NCBI GenBank assembly: GCA_016711705.1
Contig: JADJSK010000001.1
Location: forward strand, 124,001-188,000
DNA length: 64,000 nt
Direction: 5' to 3'
Source: Candidatus Brachybacter algidus
Lineage (GTDB): Bacteria > Bacteroidota > Bacteroidia > Chitinophagales > Saprospiraceae
The notes under the pieces were generated by a model that saw only the letters and a program-made list of their open reading frames with translations, did no database searches and had not been told where the DNA came from. The translations under genes were made by a program, and so were the position numbers. This document shows positions 43,521 to 51,475 of this stretch, one piece after another. Each line of letters starts with the position of its first letter. The stretch's first letter is position 1.

Positions 43521-44813
43521 ATGAAAAAACAAACCAACGTATTTAAGTTCGGTGGAGCGTCTATAAAAGACGTCGATGGCATCAAAAATGTTGCCGGTAT
43601 TTTGGCTTCACGTCAGGAAGAACGAATAGTCATCGTCATTTCTGCTTCAGGCAAGACGACCAACCATCTGGAAGATGTAATGAATGCTTATTTCAACAAA
43701 CAGGCTGATGTCCGTGAGAAGATCGAAGTGGTCAGAAGACATCATTTCGGTTTGATAGATGGATTATTCGAACCTGGAGATGAGGTGTATGCGCTTGTCA
43801 ACGACCTTTTTGTGGAGATCGACTGGATTGTCGAAGAAGAGCCCAAGCATGACTATGATTACATCTATGATCAAATGGTCAGTGTCGGAGAGTTGCTTTC
43901 CACTAGAATCGTTGCCTCCTATCTTAATAAAATAGGAATTCCAACAGCATGGGTTGACGCGCGAGATATCATCAGGACTGACGCCACGTATCGTGAATCT
44001 CAAATTTTGTGGGAAGACACAGAAAGATTAGTAGAAACTACGCTAACTCCTTTATTGGATGCAGGAAAGTTTGTCATCACACAAGGATTTATTGGATCTA
44101 CGGATGATAACCAGACTACAACCTTGGGTAGGGAAGGGTCAGATTTTACTGCGGCCATTCTTTCTTATTGCCTTGATGCAGTGAAGATGATCATCTGGAA
44201 AGATGTGGAAGGTGTGTTGACTGCTGATCCTCGCTTATTTAAAAATGTCCAGAAATTATCCAGGCTATCCTATAAGGAAGCCATTGAAATGACTTACTAT
44301 GGTGCATCGGTCATCCACCCGAAGACTATCAAGCCATTGCAGAATAAGAATATTCCACTTTACGTTCAAAGTTTTATTGATCCGACTATCGAAGGAACAT
44401 ACATCGGTCCTGACGTGGATGATCACTATCCTCCCATTGTTGTATTGGAAAGAAACCAGACATTATTGCACATAGCCACACGCGATTTTTCATTTGTAGT
44501 AGAGCATCACATGGCATATTTGTTCAAGACCTTTGCAGAGTTGAGGATTTTCATCAACATGATGCGGAATACGGCCATCAGTTTTACGGTATGTGTTCCA
44601 GACCTTCCAGAAAAGATCGAAAAACTTAAAGCCATACTTGACAAAGAATATTCTGTCACTGTAGAAAATGACATGGAACTCATTACTATTCGCCATTATC
44701 AGGAGGAAGTACTGAAGAGTTTGACGAAGGGTAAAATTGTCTTATTGGAAGAAAGATTAAGAAATACCGTTCAAATGGTCGTAAAAAACATACCTTTAAT
44801 CGAACGTATATAA
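43521..44813 (+). CDS. lysC: Aspartate kinase
   Basis: 430 residues, a monofunctional enzyme that phosphorylates aspartate for Lys/Thr/Met and diaminopimelate synthesis. N-terminal KFGGASIKD (kinase phosphate site), GFIGSTDDNQTTTLGREGSDFTAAI (substrate and nucleotide site), KMIIWKDVEGVLTADPRLF and YYGASVIHPKTIKPLQNKNIPLYV are all typical. The C-terminal ~110 residues (LLHIATRDFSFVVEHHMAYLFKTFAELRI on) are ACT-like and should sense an end product. No homoserine dehydrogenase is fused. It is followed by a tRNA gene 5 bp later. Confidence 0.95.
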   Translation: MKKQTNVFKFGGASIKDVDGIKNVAGILASRQEERIVIVISASGKTTNHLEDVMNAYFNKQADVREKIEVVRRHHFGLIDGLFEPGDEVYALVNDLFVEIDWIVEEEPKHDYDYIYDQMVSVGELLSTRIVASYLNKIGIPTAWVDARDIIRTDATYRESQILWEDTERLVETTLTPLLDAGKFVITQGFIGSTDDNQTTTLGREGSDFTAAILSYCLDAVKMIIWKDVEGVLTADPRLFKNVQKLSRLSYKEAIEMTYYGASVIHPKTIKPLQNKNIPLYVQSFIDPTIEGTYIGPDVDDHYPPIVVLERNQTLLHIATRDFSFVVEHHMAYLFKTFAELRIFINMMRNTAISFTVCVPDLPEKIEKLKAILDKEYSVTVENDMELITIRHYQEEVLKSLTKGKIVLLEERLRNTVQMVVKNIPLIERI

Positions 44814-44818
44814 TACGA

Positions 44819-44892
44819 GGGGGATTAGCTCAGTTGGCTAGAGCGCTTGCCTGGCAGGCAAGAGGTCACCGGTTCGATTCCGGTATTCTCCA
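44819..44892 (+). tRNA. tRNA-Ala (anticodon GGC)
   Basis: 74 nt: acceptor GGGGGAT/ATTCTCC (two G-T pairs), D stem GCTC/GAGC, anticodon stem CTTGC/GCAAG with loop CTGGCAG giving GGC at 34-36, T arm ACCGG-TTCGATT-CCGGT, discriminator A, no encoded CCA. It reads GCC/GCU codons. Confidence 0.93.
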
Positions 44893-44902
44893 CTACTCTC
44901 AC

Positions 44903-44938
44903 AAGGGTTTTGGGCTTATTGTCTTGAAACCCTTTTTT
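44903..44938 (+). terminator. Intrinsic terminator of tRNA-Ala
   Basis: AAGGGTTT (44903-44910) pairs with AAACCCTT (44927-44934), a 16-nt loop lies between, and a T tract follows. Confidence 0.8.
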
Positions 44939-45332
44939 ATTTGCATACTATTTGCATACAAAATCAGTTTTAATTTTGAAATCGAAAAGAAATATAAAAT
45001 ATTTACAAATTGATTTCAATGTGGGTCTCTTATAAAAATATTTTTAACTCCCTGCTTCCAAGGTTTGATTTTATTTATAATTGCAGGGTTGTTATGTGAA
45101 TGATTAAGGTGTTAAATTATTTAGGTCTATCCAAAAAATAATTTTCAATATTAACTTGGGGGGGGTAGGAAAAAAACAGCCCCCCGTTGTTCATAAGGCC
45201 GGTTGTGGTTATTGATGTTTGAGTATTATCTAAATTATTTTTCATTTTTAATTTGCCATTTTTGCAACCAACCAGAGGTCTACTCCATCATTATTGAACT
45301 TTAATTCTTGTTTACACTTTAATAGAATTGAC
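44939..45332. other. Gene-free spacer before the metal island
   Basis: About 390 bp without a coding frame. It contains an eight-base G run followed by A and C runs near 45158-45185, which resembles the homopolymer blocks elsewhere. The promoter of the island lies at its right end. Confidence 0.55.
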
Positions 45333-45340
45333 TATCTTTG
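45333..45340 (+). promoter_or_regulatory. -7 promoter element (TATCTTTG) for the metal island, nearly leaderless
   Basis: Perfect TAnnTTTG with a TTG 22 bp upstream as possible -33 element. Its last G is 7 bp before the ATG of the Cys-rich gene, predicting a leader of only a few nucleotides. Confidence 0.62.
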
Positions 45341-45346
45341 CAAAAC

Positions 45347-45760
45347 ATGTCTAAAAACTGCTACATTCTCTTGCTAATATTAAATCTGGTGCTATCACCG
45401 GGTGTGATTTCTGCATGTGGTTCCGGACACAATACTGAAGAAAAATCATGTTCAGTCAGTGAAAAAGAAGGATCAAAATCCTGTTGCAGTAAAAAGAAAG
45501 TAAAATCAGATTCCAATTCATGTTGTGGCGAAAAAAATAAAGGATGCTGCTCCGATACCTCCGGTTGCAATGGCAAATGCAAAAATTCCTCCTGTAAGTG
45601 TCCTAATTTTTCTGCGCCATTTACACTTCCAGCAATACAAGAAGTTGATCTCGGCCTGGCTAAAGTGGACTTTTTAAAACTTAACTTTTATTGCCCGGAT
45701 ATTCATCTTTCCGCTGGATTCCTCTCCAGTTGGTTACCTCCTAAGATAAGCCTGCTCTAA
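45347..45760 (+). CDS. Cys-rich secreted protein at the head of the metal island
   Basis: 137 residues from the ATG at 45347 (a TTG at 45338 is inside the promoter box). Signal peptide MSKNCYILLLILNLVLSPGVISA, then a region of ~65 residues with about 14 cysteines in CC and CxxxC patterns (SCCSKKK, NSCCGEKNKGCCSDTSGCNGKCK, SSCKCPNF), high in Lys and Ser, then a short hydrophobic C-terminal part. Spacing like this points to soft-metal binding (Cu, Zn, Cd) in the envelope. Being first after the promoter and before an HMA protein supports that. Family not recognised. Confidence 0.75.
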   Translation: MSKNCYILLLILNLVLSPGVISACGSGHNTEEKSCSVSEKEGSKSCCSKKKVKSDSNSCCGEKNKGCCSDTSGCNGKCKNSSCKCPNFSAPFTLPAIQEVDLGLAKVDFLKLNFYCPDIHLSAGFLSSWLPPKISLL

Positions 45761-45835
45761 TCTTGACAGCCACAGGTCTGTCCTTTTAAGTATGTAGTCA
45801 CCTTTCATACAATTTTTTCACATTAAATAATTATA

Positions 45836-46744
45836 ATGAAATCAATAGGTAATCTATTGATAGCAATGTCAATATTGCTATCCCTTAATGCATGTAATGC
45901 ACAAATAAATAACTCTAAAACTGAATCAGTCAAAATATACGGCAATTGCGGAATGTGTGAAACCACAATCGAGAAAGCCGGAAATGTTAAAAAAATAGCC
46001 AAAGTTGATTGGGATGAATCGACCCAAATAGCTACTTTGACTTACGATTCCGAAAAAACAACCAGGAGCGAAATTTTAAAAAGAATCGCTTTGGCCGGTT
46101 ACGACAACGATGAATTCCTCGCCCCGGATGATGTTTATACCTCACTTCATGGATGTTGTCAATACGACAGGGTTAAAAAAGTAGAATCTGAAGAGAAATC
46201 TTCTGCACCTGAAAAACATGACGTCCATATGAACCACATTGAAATGGAATCCGGGAAAATGGAAGAGAAACCAAAAGAAAAAATAACTGAGCAAGTTCCG
46301 CAAAAATTATCGGATGGTGGATTGAAAGCGGTATTTACACATTATTTTGAAGTTAAAGATGCTTTGGTTGCTACTAATAAAGCAAATACTGCAGCTCACG
46401 CGAAAGAACTCATGTCGGCTTTAAATAAAGTAGAAATGAATCAGCTTTCTGAGGAAGTACATATGGTATGGATGAAAACTATGAAAGATCTTCAGATTGA
46501 TGCTCAAAATATTTCTTCTGCAAAAAGCATTGATAAACAAAGAGACGCTTTCCAAAGGCTATCATCCAATATGTATAAGTTGATCAAAGTCTCTGATCCC
46601 GAATCTCCGGTGTATTATCAGCATTGCCCAATGGCAAATGATGGAAAAGGAGCTAATTGGCTAAGTAAGGAAAATGCAATCAAAAACCCGTATTACGGCT
46701 CTCAGATGATGACATGCGGTAAAACAGTGGAAACAATAAAGTAA
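45836..46744 (+). CDS. HMA domain fused to DUF3347, secreted copper-handling protein
   Basis: 302 residues. Lipoprotein-like signal (LLIAMSILLSLNACNAQ) is followed by a heavy-metal-associated domain: VKIYGNCGMCETTIEKAGNVKKIAKVDW (CGMC metal site) with TLTYDSEKTTRSEILKRIALAGYD (residues ~30-105). A linker rich in His, Glu and Lys (KHDVHMNHIEMESGKMEEK) leads to DUF3347 (GGLKAVFTHYFEVKDALVATNKANTAAHAKEL ... YYQHCPMANDGKGANWLSKENAIKNPYYGSQMMTCG), which holds an HCPM and MMTC pair that likely bind Cu(I). DUF3347 also occurs as the C-terminus of CusB-type adaptors. Operon position: 75 bp after the Cys-rich gene. Confidence 0.88.
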   Translation: MKSIGNLLIAMSILLSLNACNAQINNSKTESVKIYGNCGMCETTIEKAGNVKKIAKVDWDESTQIATLTYDSEKTTRSEILKRIALAGYDNDEFLAPDDVYTSLHGCCQYDRVKKVESEEKSSAPEKHDVHMNHIEMESGKMEEKPKEKITEQVPQKLSDGGLKAVFTHYFEVKDALVATNKANTAAHAKELMSALNKVEMNQLSEEVHMVWMKTMKDLQIDAQNISSAKSIDKQRDAFQRLSSNMYKLIKVSDPESPVYYQHCPMANDGKGANWLSKENAIKNPYYGSQMMTCGKTVETIK

Positions 46745-46764
46745 ATAATCAAAACAAAAAAAAC

Positions 46765-47724
46765 ATGAAAAACATATATAAAATACTTTTTATATTACTT
46801 GCAATGACAGGTAGTTCTTATGGTCAGAAAAATACTTACCTCAAAATAAATCACTTTCTCGGAGATGAACAATTTGCTATAGGTAAGAATGCAGGCAATA
46901 ATCTGGGAAATCAATTTAACTTTTCAAGATTAGATTATTTTATTTCCGGCATAAAGTTACATCATGATGGGGGTGAAATTCACGATCTTTCAGATGTCTA
47001 TATTTTAGTTACTAAAGGGGAAGATGTTGACGTACTTCTAGGCAATCTACACATAGAAACCCTTGATTCAATCTCATTTTACATTGGAGTTGACAGTGCT
47101 AATAATCATGCAGACCCGTCTCTCTGGCCTTCCAGTCATGCACTAGCGCCTAAGTTTCCAGAGATGCACTGGGGCTGGGCATCAGGATACAGGTTTGTTG
47201 CTATAGAAGGTAAATCCGGCTCAAACTTACAGTTTGACTATCAGATCCATGGTTTAGGTGACAATCTTTATAAAAGTACTACAATAGTGACAGGAGGAAA
47301 TGATGACAACGGAGTTCTGATCATTGAACTTGACGCGGATTACACACAGGGATTGAAGGATATTAATATAAACAAAAACCTCATAGTGCATGGATCGACG
47401 AAAGAGGCTATACCTTTATTATTTAATTTCAACAATAATGTATTTACCGCAACTCAATCCAGCGCCTCGCGTAAAGACTTAAGCATTGGTAAGTTGGTAG
47501 TTACTCCTAATCCTATGGTGAATGGGAGCACTATTGTAAAATTGAATTCAGATCAAATGATCAATTCGAAGATAAGGGTATTTGACTCTTCCGGTAAAAT
47601 GGCACTTGAGTTAAACAAGCCCGGCTTGAACAATGATCTAAACCTGCCAATACGGGGATTGTATTTTATTGAGCTGATACAAAATGGAAAAGTAAGTTAC
47701 AGGTCAACTGTTATTAATCCATAA
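46765..47724 (+). CDS. MbnP-like copper-binding protein with T9SS type A sorting domain
   Basis: 319 residues. Signal peptide MKNIYKILFILLAMTGSSYGQ; the MbnP-like domain covers ~25-220 with YLKINHFLGDEQFAIGKN, FNFSRLDYFISGIKLHHDGG, FYIGVDSANNHADPSLWPSS and MHWGWASGYRFVAIEGK, the typical Trp-containing block. In methanobactin operons, MbnP binds copper after its partner MbnH converts a Trp to kynurenine. The C-terminal ~75 residues are a type A sorting domain (VVTPNPMVNGSTIVKLN ... GLYFIELIQNGKVSYRSTVI), so this version should reach the cell surface. The next gene encodes the matching di-haem enzyme; no methanobactin gene is seen. Confidence 0.88.
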   Translation: MKNIYKILFILLAMTGSSYGQKNTYLKINHFLGDEQFAIGKNAGNNLGNQFNFSRLDYFISGIKLHHDGGEIHDLSDVYILVTKGEDVDVLLGNLHIETLDSISFYIGVDSANNHADPSLWPSSHALAPKFPEMHWGWASGYRFVAIEGKSGSNLQFDYQIHGLGDNLYKSTTIVTGGNDDNGVLIIELDADYTQGLKDININKNLIVHGSTKEAIPLLFNFNNNVFTATQSSASRKDLSIGKLVVTPNPMVNGSTIVKLNSDQMINSKIRVFDSSGKMALELNKPGLNNDLNLPIRGLYFIELIQNGKVSYRSTVINP

Positions 47725-47746
47725 CCTGATTTTGTCGACAATAATA

Positions 47747-47785
47747 TTTAACCGGTGTAAATAAATACTCCGGTTAAATAAGTTT
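47747..47785 (+). terminator. Hairpin between the MbnP-like and MbnH-like genes (weak terminator or attenuator)
   Basis: TTTAACCGG (47747-47755) pairs with CCGGTTAAA (47770-47778), loop of 14 nt, then TAAGTTTTT. The 122-bp gap is larger than others in the island, so part of the transcription may stop here. Confidence 0.5.
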
Positions 47786-47846
47786 TTGACAATAACCCGA
47801 ACATTTGGGTCAAATAAAATTATTTCAAATTAATATTTTATTTAAT

Positions 47847-48947
47847 ATGAACAAAATATTTAAGTACTCTAAACTAAAAATTTCAGTTTGGATATTTATT
47901 TTAATAACAATTACTTTTTACAATTGTGGGAGCGATGAATTGACGGTAAAATATGATCCGGTCCCTTATGTAATAGAATATCCTGACAATTTTGATGCGC
48001 CGGTTTTGCCTGGTGATAATGCCTTAACTATCGAAGGTGTTAAATTGGGGAAGATGCTTTTTTATGATAAATTATTATCAAAAGATGGCAGCATCTCTTG
48101 TGCTAGTTGCCATGTTCAACCAAACGGATTTTCAGATGAAAATCAATTCTCCAAAGGTGTAGAAGGATTATTTGGTAACAGGCAGGCAATGCCGATTTTT
48201 AATCTTGCCTGGCACAATAATGGCTTCTTTTGGGATGGCAGGGCTGCTACCCTCAGAGCTCAGTCATTAATGCCCATTCAGGATCCATTGGAGATGAATG
48301 AGTCGCTGGAAAATATGGTGAAAAAACTTTCCAATTCGAAGCAATACACAGACCAGTTTATTAGAGCTTTTGGTACCTCTGAAATATCAAGCCACAAGGT
48401 TAGTTTAGCGTTGGAGCAATTTATGATGACAATCGTGTCCTTTGACTCAAAATTCGATCAATTTCAAAAAGGTCTCGTACAACTTTCTGAAAGCGAGGAA
48501 AGAGGTAGAAAATTATTTTTCACAGAATTTAATCCATTCTTTCCGGAATTATCCGGAGCTGATTGTCAACATTGTCATAGTGGTCCAAATTTTGAAAATG
48601 GGGAATTTATGAATAACGGCTTAGATTCAGATGAACAATTTATGGATTTTGGCAGAGAAAAAGTTACTCTATCAGCAGCAGACCGGGCTACATTTAAGAT
48701 CCCATCACTGAGAAATGTAGCCTTAACAGCTCCGTATATGCATGATGGTAGATTTAAAACTTTGGAGGAAGTAATTGATCATTATAACACAGGGGTCAAA
48801 ATGTCTTCTACTGTGTCACCATTAATAGTGCCAACAATCACAAATGGTTTAATGCTTTCGCCACAAGAGAAATCGGATTTAATTGATTTTTTAAAGACCT
48901 TAAATGATCCTTCTTATTTAAATAACAAGGCATACGCTGAGTTTTAA
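47847..48947 (+). CDS. Di-haem cytochrome c peroxidase/MauG-family protein (MbnH-like)
   Basis: 366 residues from the ATG at 47847. The lipoprotein signal (ISVWIFILITITFYNCGSDE) leads to two haem c sites: ISCASCHVQ (first) and ADCQHCHSGP (second). Family blocks are FFWDGRAATLRAQSLMPIQDPLEM, TFKIPSLRNVALTAPYMHDGRFKTLEEVIDHYNTG and DFLKTLNDP. MbnH-type enzymes of this family use high-valent iron to oxidise Trp in MbnP. The pairing here with an MbnP-like gene upstream makes that role the best guess; a plain peroxidase (H2O2 removal) is the alternative. The longer frame to 47805 adds no signal features. Confidence 0.88.
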   Translation: MNKIFKYSKLKISVWIFILITITFYNCGSDELTVKYDPVPYVIEYPDNFDAPVLPGDNALTIEGVKLGKMLFYDKLLSKDGSISCASCHVQPNGFSDENQFSKGVEGLFGNRQAMPIFNLAWHNNGFFWDGRAATLRAQSLMPIQDPLEMNESLENMVKKLSNSKQYTDQFIRAFGTSEISSHKVSLALEQFMMTIVSFDSKFDQFQKGLVQLSESEERGRKLFFTEFNPFFPELSGADCQHCHSGPNFENGEFMNNGLDSDEQFMDFGREKVTLSAADRATFKIPSLRNVALTAPYMHDGRFKTLEEVIDHYNTGVKMSSTVSPLIVPTITNGLMLSPQEKSDLIDFLKTLNDPSYLNNKAYAEF

Positions 48948-48961
48948 AAATTAAAGTATAA

Positions 48962-51472
48962 ATGAAACATAAATATATTATTACCGGAATGACCTGTTCC
49001 GGTTGCGAAGCGAAAGTAAAGTCCTCTCTTTTAAATGTAGATCACATCACTGAAGTAATAGTGTCAAAAGACGAAAATTCAGGAATTATTACAATGGACT
49101 CACATGTACCGTTAGCCATTATGCAGGAAGCTCTGGGTGGAAAGGAAAGCAAATATCAAATAAATGAGGAAGGTTTTGTTCCGGTTGACAAATTAACAGA
49201 AGGCACTCCGGTGTCCTCTCCTAAATCAAAGCCTGTGCCATCAAGTTCCGGTGGTAAATATTATTGCCCCATGCATTGCGAAGGTGATAAAACTTATGAT
49301 GTACCGGGTGACTGTCCGATCTGTGGTATGGATCTGGTTCAGGCGCCTGTCGTTGCCCAAATTCAACAGTATACCTGCCCTATGCATCCCGAAATAGTGC
49401 AGGATGGTCCCGGCTCCTGTCCCATCTGTGGCATGAATCTTGTTCCAATGAAACCTGAAGAAAATGCAGAAAATCAAACTTATCAAAGACTGCTAAAAAA
49501 GATGAAAGTTGCAGTGGTATTTACACTTCCTGTTTTCATTATTGCCATGATGGAGATGTTGCCTGATAGCCCTTTGCTTAAAATCATGCATATGCAGGGT
49601 TGGAATTGGGTTCAGTTTATCCTTACAATACCTGTAGTATTTTATGCATGCAATATGTTTTTTATGAAGGCCTGGAGATCAATAATTACCTGGAACCTAA
49701 ACATGTTTACGTTAATTGGCATTGGCACAGGAGTTGCGTTTTTGTTCAGCCTGGCAGGTTTATTTTTCAGTGATATTTTTCCGGCTGAATTCAGATCGCA
49801 TCATGGCACTGTGGCACTGTATTTTGAAGCAACGTCAGTCATTTTGACCCTGGCCTTACTTGGGCAGTTGCTTGAAGCAAAAGCTCATAGCCGGACCAGC
49901 GGTGCTTTAAGAGAACTAATAAAACTGGCTCCCACAGAAGCTACTTTAGTACAAGATGGCCGGGATACGATCATATCCATTCATGATATTAAAGCCGGGG
50001 ATATGTTGAGAGTAAAGCCGGGGGATAAGATTCCCGTCGATGGTAAAATCCATTCGGGTCACAGCAGCATTGATGAATCAATGATAACCGGAGAATTGAT
50101 CCCTGTCGAAAAACAAATTGGTGATCCTGTTAATTCCGGCACGATCAATGGTACAGGTTCTTTTATTATGCAATCTGAAAAAGTCGGGTCAGACACTTTA
50201 CTGGCCCAGATCATTCAAATGGTGAGTGATGCCAGCAAATCAAGAGCACCTATCCAGAATCTGGCTGACCGTATTTCAAAATATTTTGTCCCGGCAGTAG
50301 TATTAATTGCTGTTGCTACTTACTTTATCTGGTATTATTATGGCCCTCCTCCTTCTATGGTGTACGGCTTCATCAATGCAGTGGCAGTATTAATTATAGC
50401 CTGCCCTTGCGCATTGGGGCTTGCAACACCGATGTCTGTAATGGTAGGTGTGGGCAAGGGTGCTCAATCCGGAATTTTAATTAAAAGTGCAGAAGCCTTG
50501 GAAAAAATGGACAAATTGGATGTTTTGATTATCGACAAGACGGGAACAATCACTGCCGGAAAGCCGTCTGTAGATAAGATAGTATCCTTTGATCAGGATG
50601 AAAACTCCATGCTGGCAAGTATAGCTTCCCTAAGTCAGAATAGTGAACATCCATTAGCTCTTTCATTCCTGGAATATTCTAAAAGTAAAAATATTACATT
50701 GTCAGAAGTAGCAGACTTTAATTCAATATCAGGTAAAGGTGTCACTGGTGTTGTGGATCGAGTTAATGTTGCATTTGGGAATAAAAAATTAATGGATCAA
50801 TTTAATATAAATAGTCCTGAAGATGCTGAGAATAGAATTAAAGAGGAACAAAAATTGGGTAAAACGGTATCTTATATTTCGATGAATGGCATGTTAAAAG
50901 GTTATATATCTATAATGGATCCAATTAAAAAAACAAGTAAAAAGAGTATTCAGGATTTAATGGATCAGGGAATAGAAGTAATAATGTTAACCGGAGATAA
51001 TGAAAATACAGCTGCTGCTGTAGCCGGGGAATTAAATCTGACTTCCTTTAAGGCAGGATGTCTCCCTGCTGATAAGTTGAATGAAATTAAACAATTGCAG
51101 GAACAAGGGAAGGTAGTTGCAATGGCAGGTGACGGAATTAACGATGCTCCTGCCCTGGCTCAGGCTGATATCGGTATAGCAATGGGCACAGGTACTGATG
51201 TCGCAATAGAAAGCGCCAAGATTACGCTGATCAAAGGAGATCTGCAAGGTATAGTCAAGGCTAAATTATTGAGTCACGGTGTAATGAAAAATATCAGACA
51301 AAATTTGTTTTTTGCCTTTGCATACAATGCCCTCGGAATCCCGGTAGCAGCCGGCTTGCTCTATCCTTATTTTGGAATTTTGTTATCACCTATGTTAGCG
51401 GCATTGGCAATGAGTCTCAGTTCTGTATCTGTCATCGGCAATTCACTTCGATTAAGAACAATAAAAATCTAA
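48962..51472 (+). CDS. copA: Copper-translocating P1B-type ATPase
   Basis: 836 residues. HMA domain at 1-65 (GMTCSGCEAKVKSSLL), then two heavy-metal-binding zinc-ribbon-like domains (YYCPMHCEGDKTYDVPGDCP at ~96-115 and YTCPMHPEIVQDGPGSCP at ~138-155, each ending in CGM). Membrane part with IACPCALGLATP (CPC at 481-483), phosphorylation DKTGT (Asp525), HP motif NSEHPLA, MLTGDN and GDGINDAPALAQADIGIAMG. These residues mark a Cu(I) exporter. It follows the di-haem gene by 14 bp and precedes the oxidase by 3 bp. Pumps Cu(I) from the cytoplasm to the periplasm, where the next gene oxidises it. Confidence 0.96.
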   Translation: MKHKYIITGMTCSGCEAKVKSSLLNVDHITEVIVSKDENSGIITMDSHVPLAIMQEALGGKESKYQINEEGFVPVDKLTEGTPVSSPKSKPVPSSSGGKYYCPMHCEGDKTYDVPGDCPICGMDLVQAPVVAQIQQYTCPMHPEIVQDGPGSCPICGMNLVPMKPEENAENQTYQRLLKKMKVAVVFTLPVFIIAMMEMLPDSPLLKIMHMQGWNWVQFILTIPVVFYACNMFFMKAWRSIITWNLNMFTLIGIGTGVAFLFSLAGLFFSDIFPAEFRSHHGTVALYFEATSVILTLALLGQLLEAKAHSRTSGALRELIKLAPTEATLVQDGRDTIISIHDIKAGDMLRVKPGDKIPVDGKIHSGHSSIDESMITGELIPVEKQIGDPVNSGTINGTGSFIMQSEKVGSDTLLAQIIQMVSDASKSRAPIQNLADRISKYFVPAVVLIAVATYFIWYYYGPPPSMVYGFINAVAVLIIACPCALGLATPMSVMVGVGKGAQSGILIKSAEALEKMDKLDVLIIDKTGTITAGKPSVDKIVSFDQDENSMLASIASLSQNSEHPLALSFLEYSKSKNITLSEVADFNSISGKGVTGVVDRVNVAFGNKKLMDQFNINSPEDAENRIKEEQKLGKTVSYISMNGMLKGYISIMDPIKKTSKKSIQDLMDQGIEVIMLTGDNENTAAAVAGELNLTSFKAGCLPADKLNEIKQLQEQGKVVAMAGDGINDAPALAQADIGIAMGTGTDVAIESAKITLIKGDLQGIVKAKLLSHGVMKNIRQNLFFAFAYNALGIPVAAGLLYPYFGILLSPMLAALAMSLSSVSVIGNSLRLRTIKI

Positions 51473-51475
51473 TGG

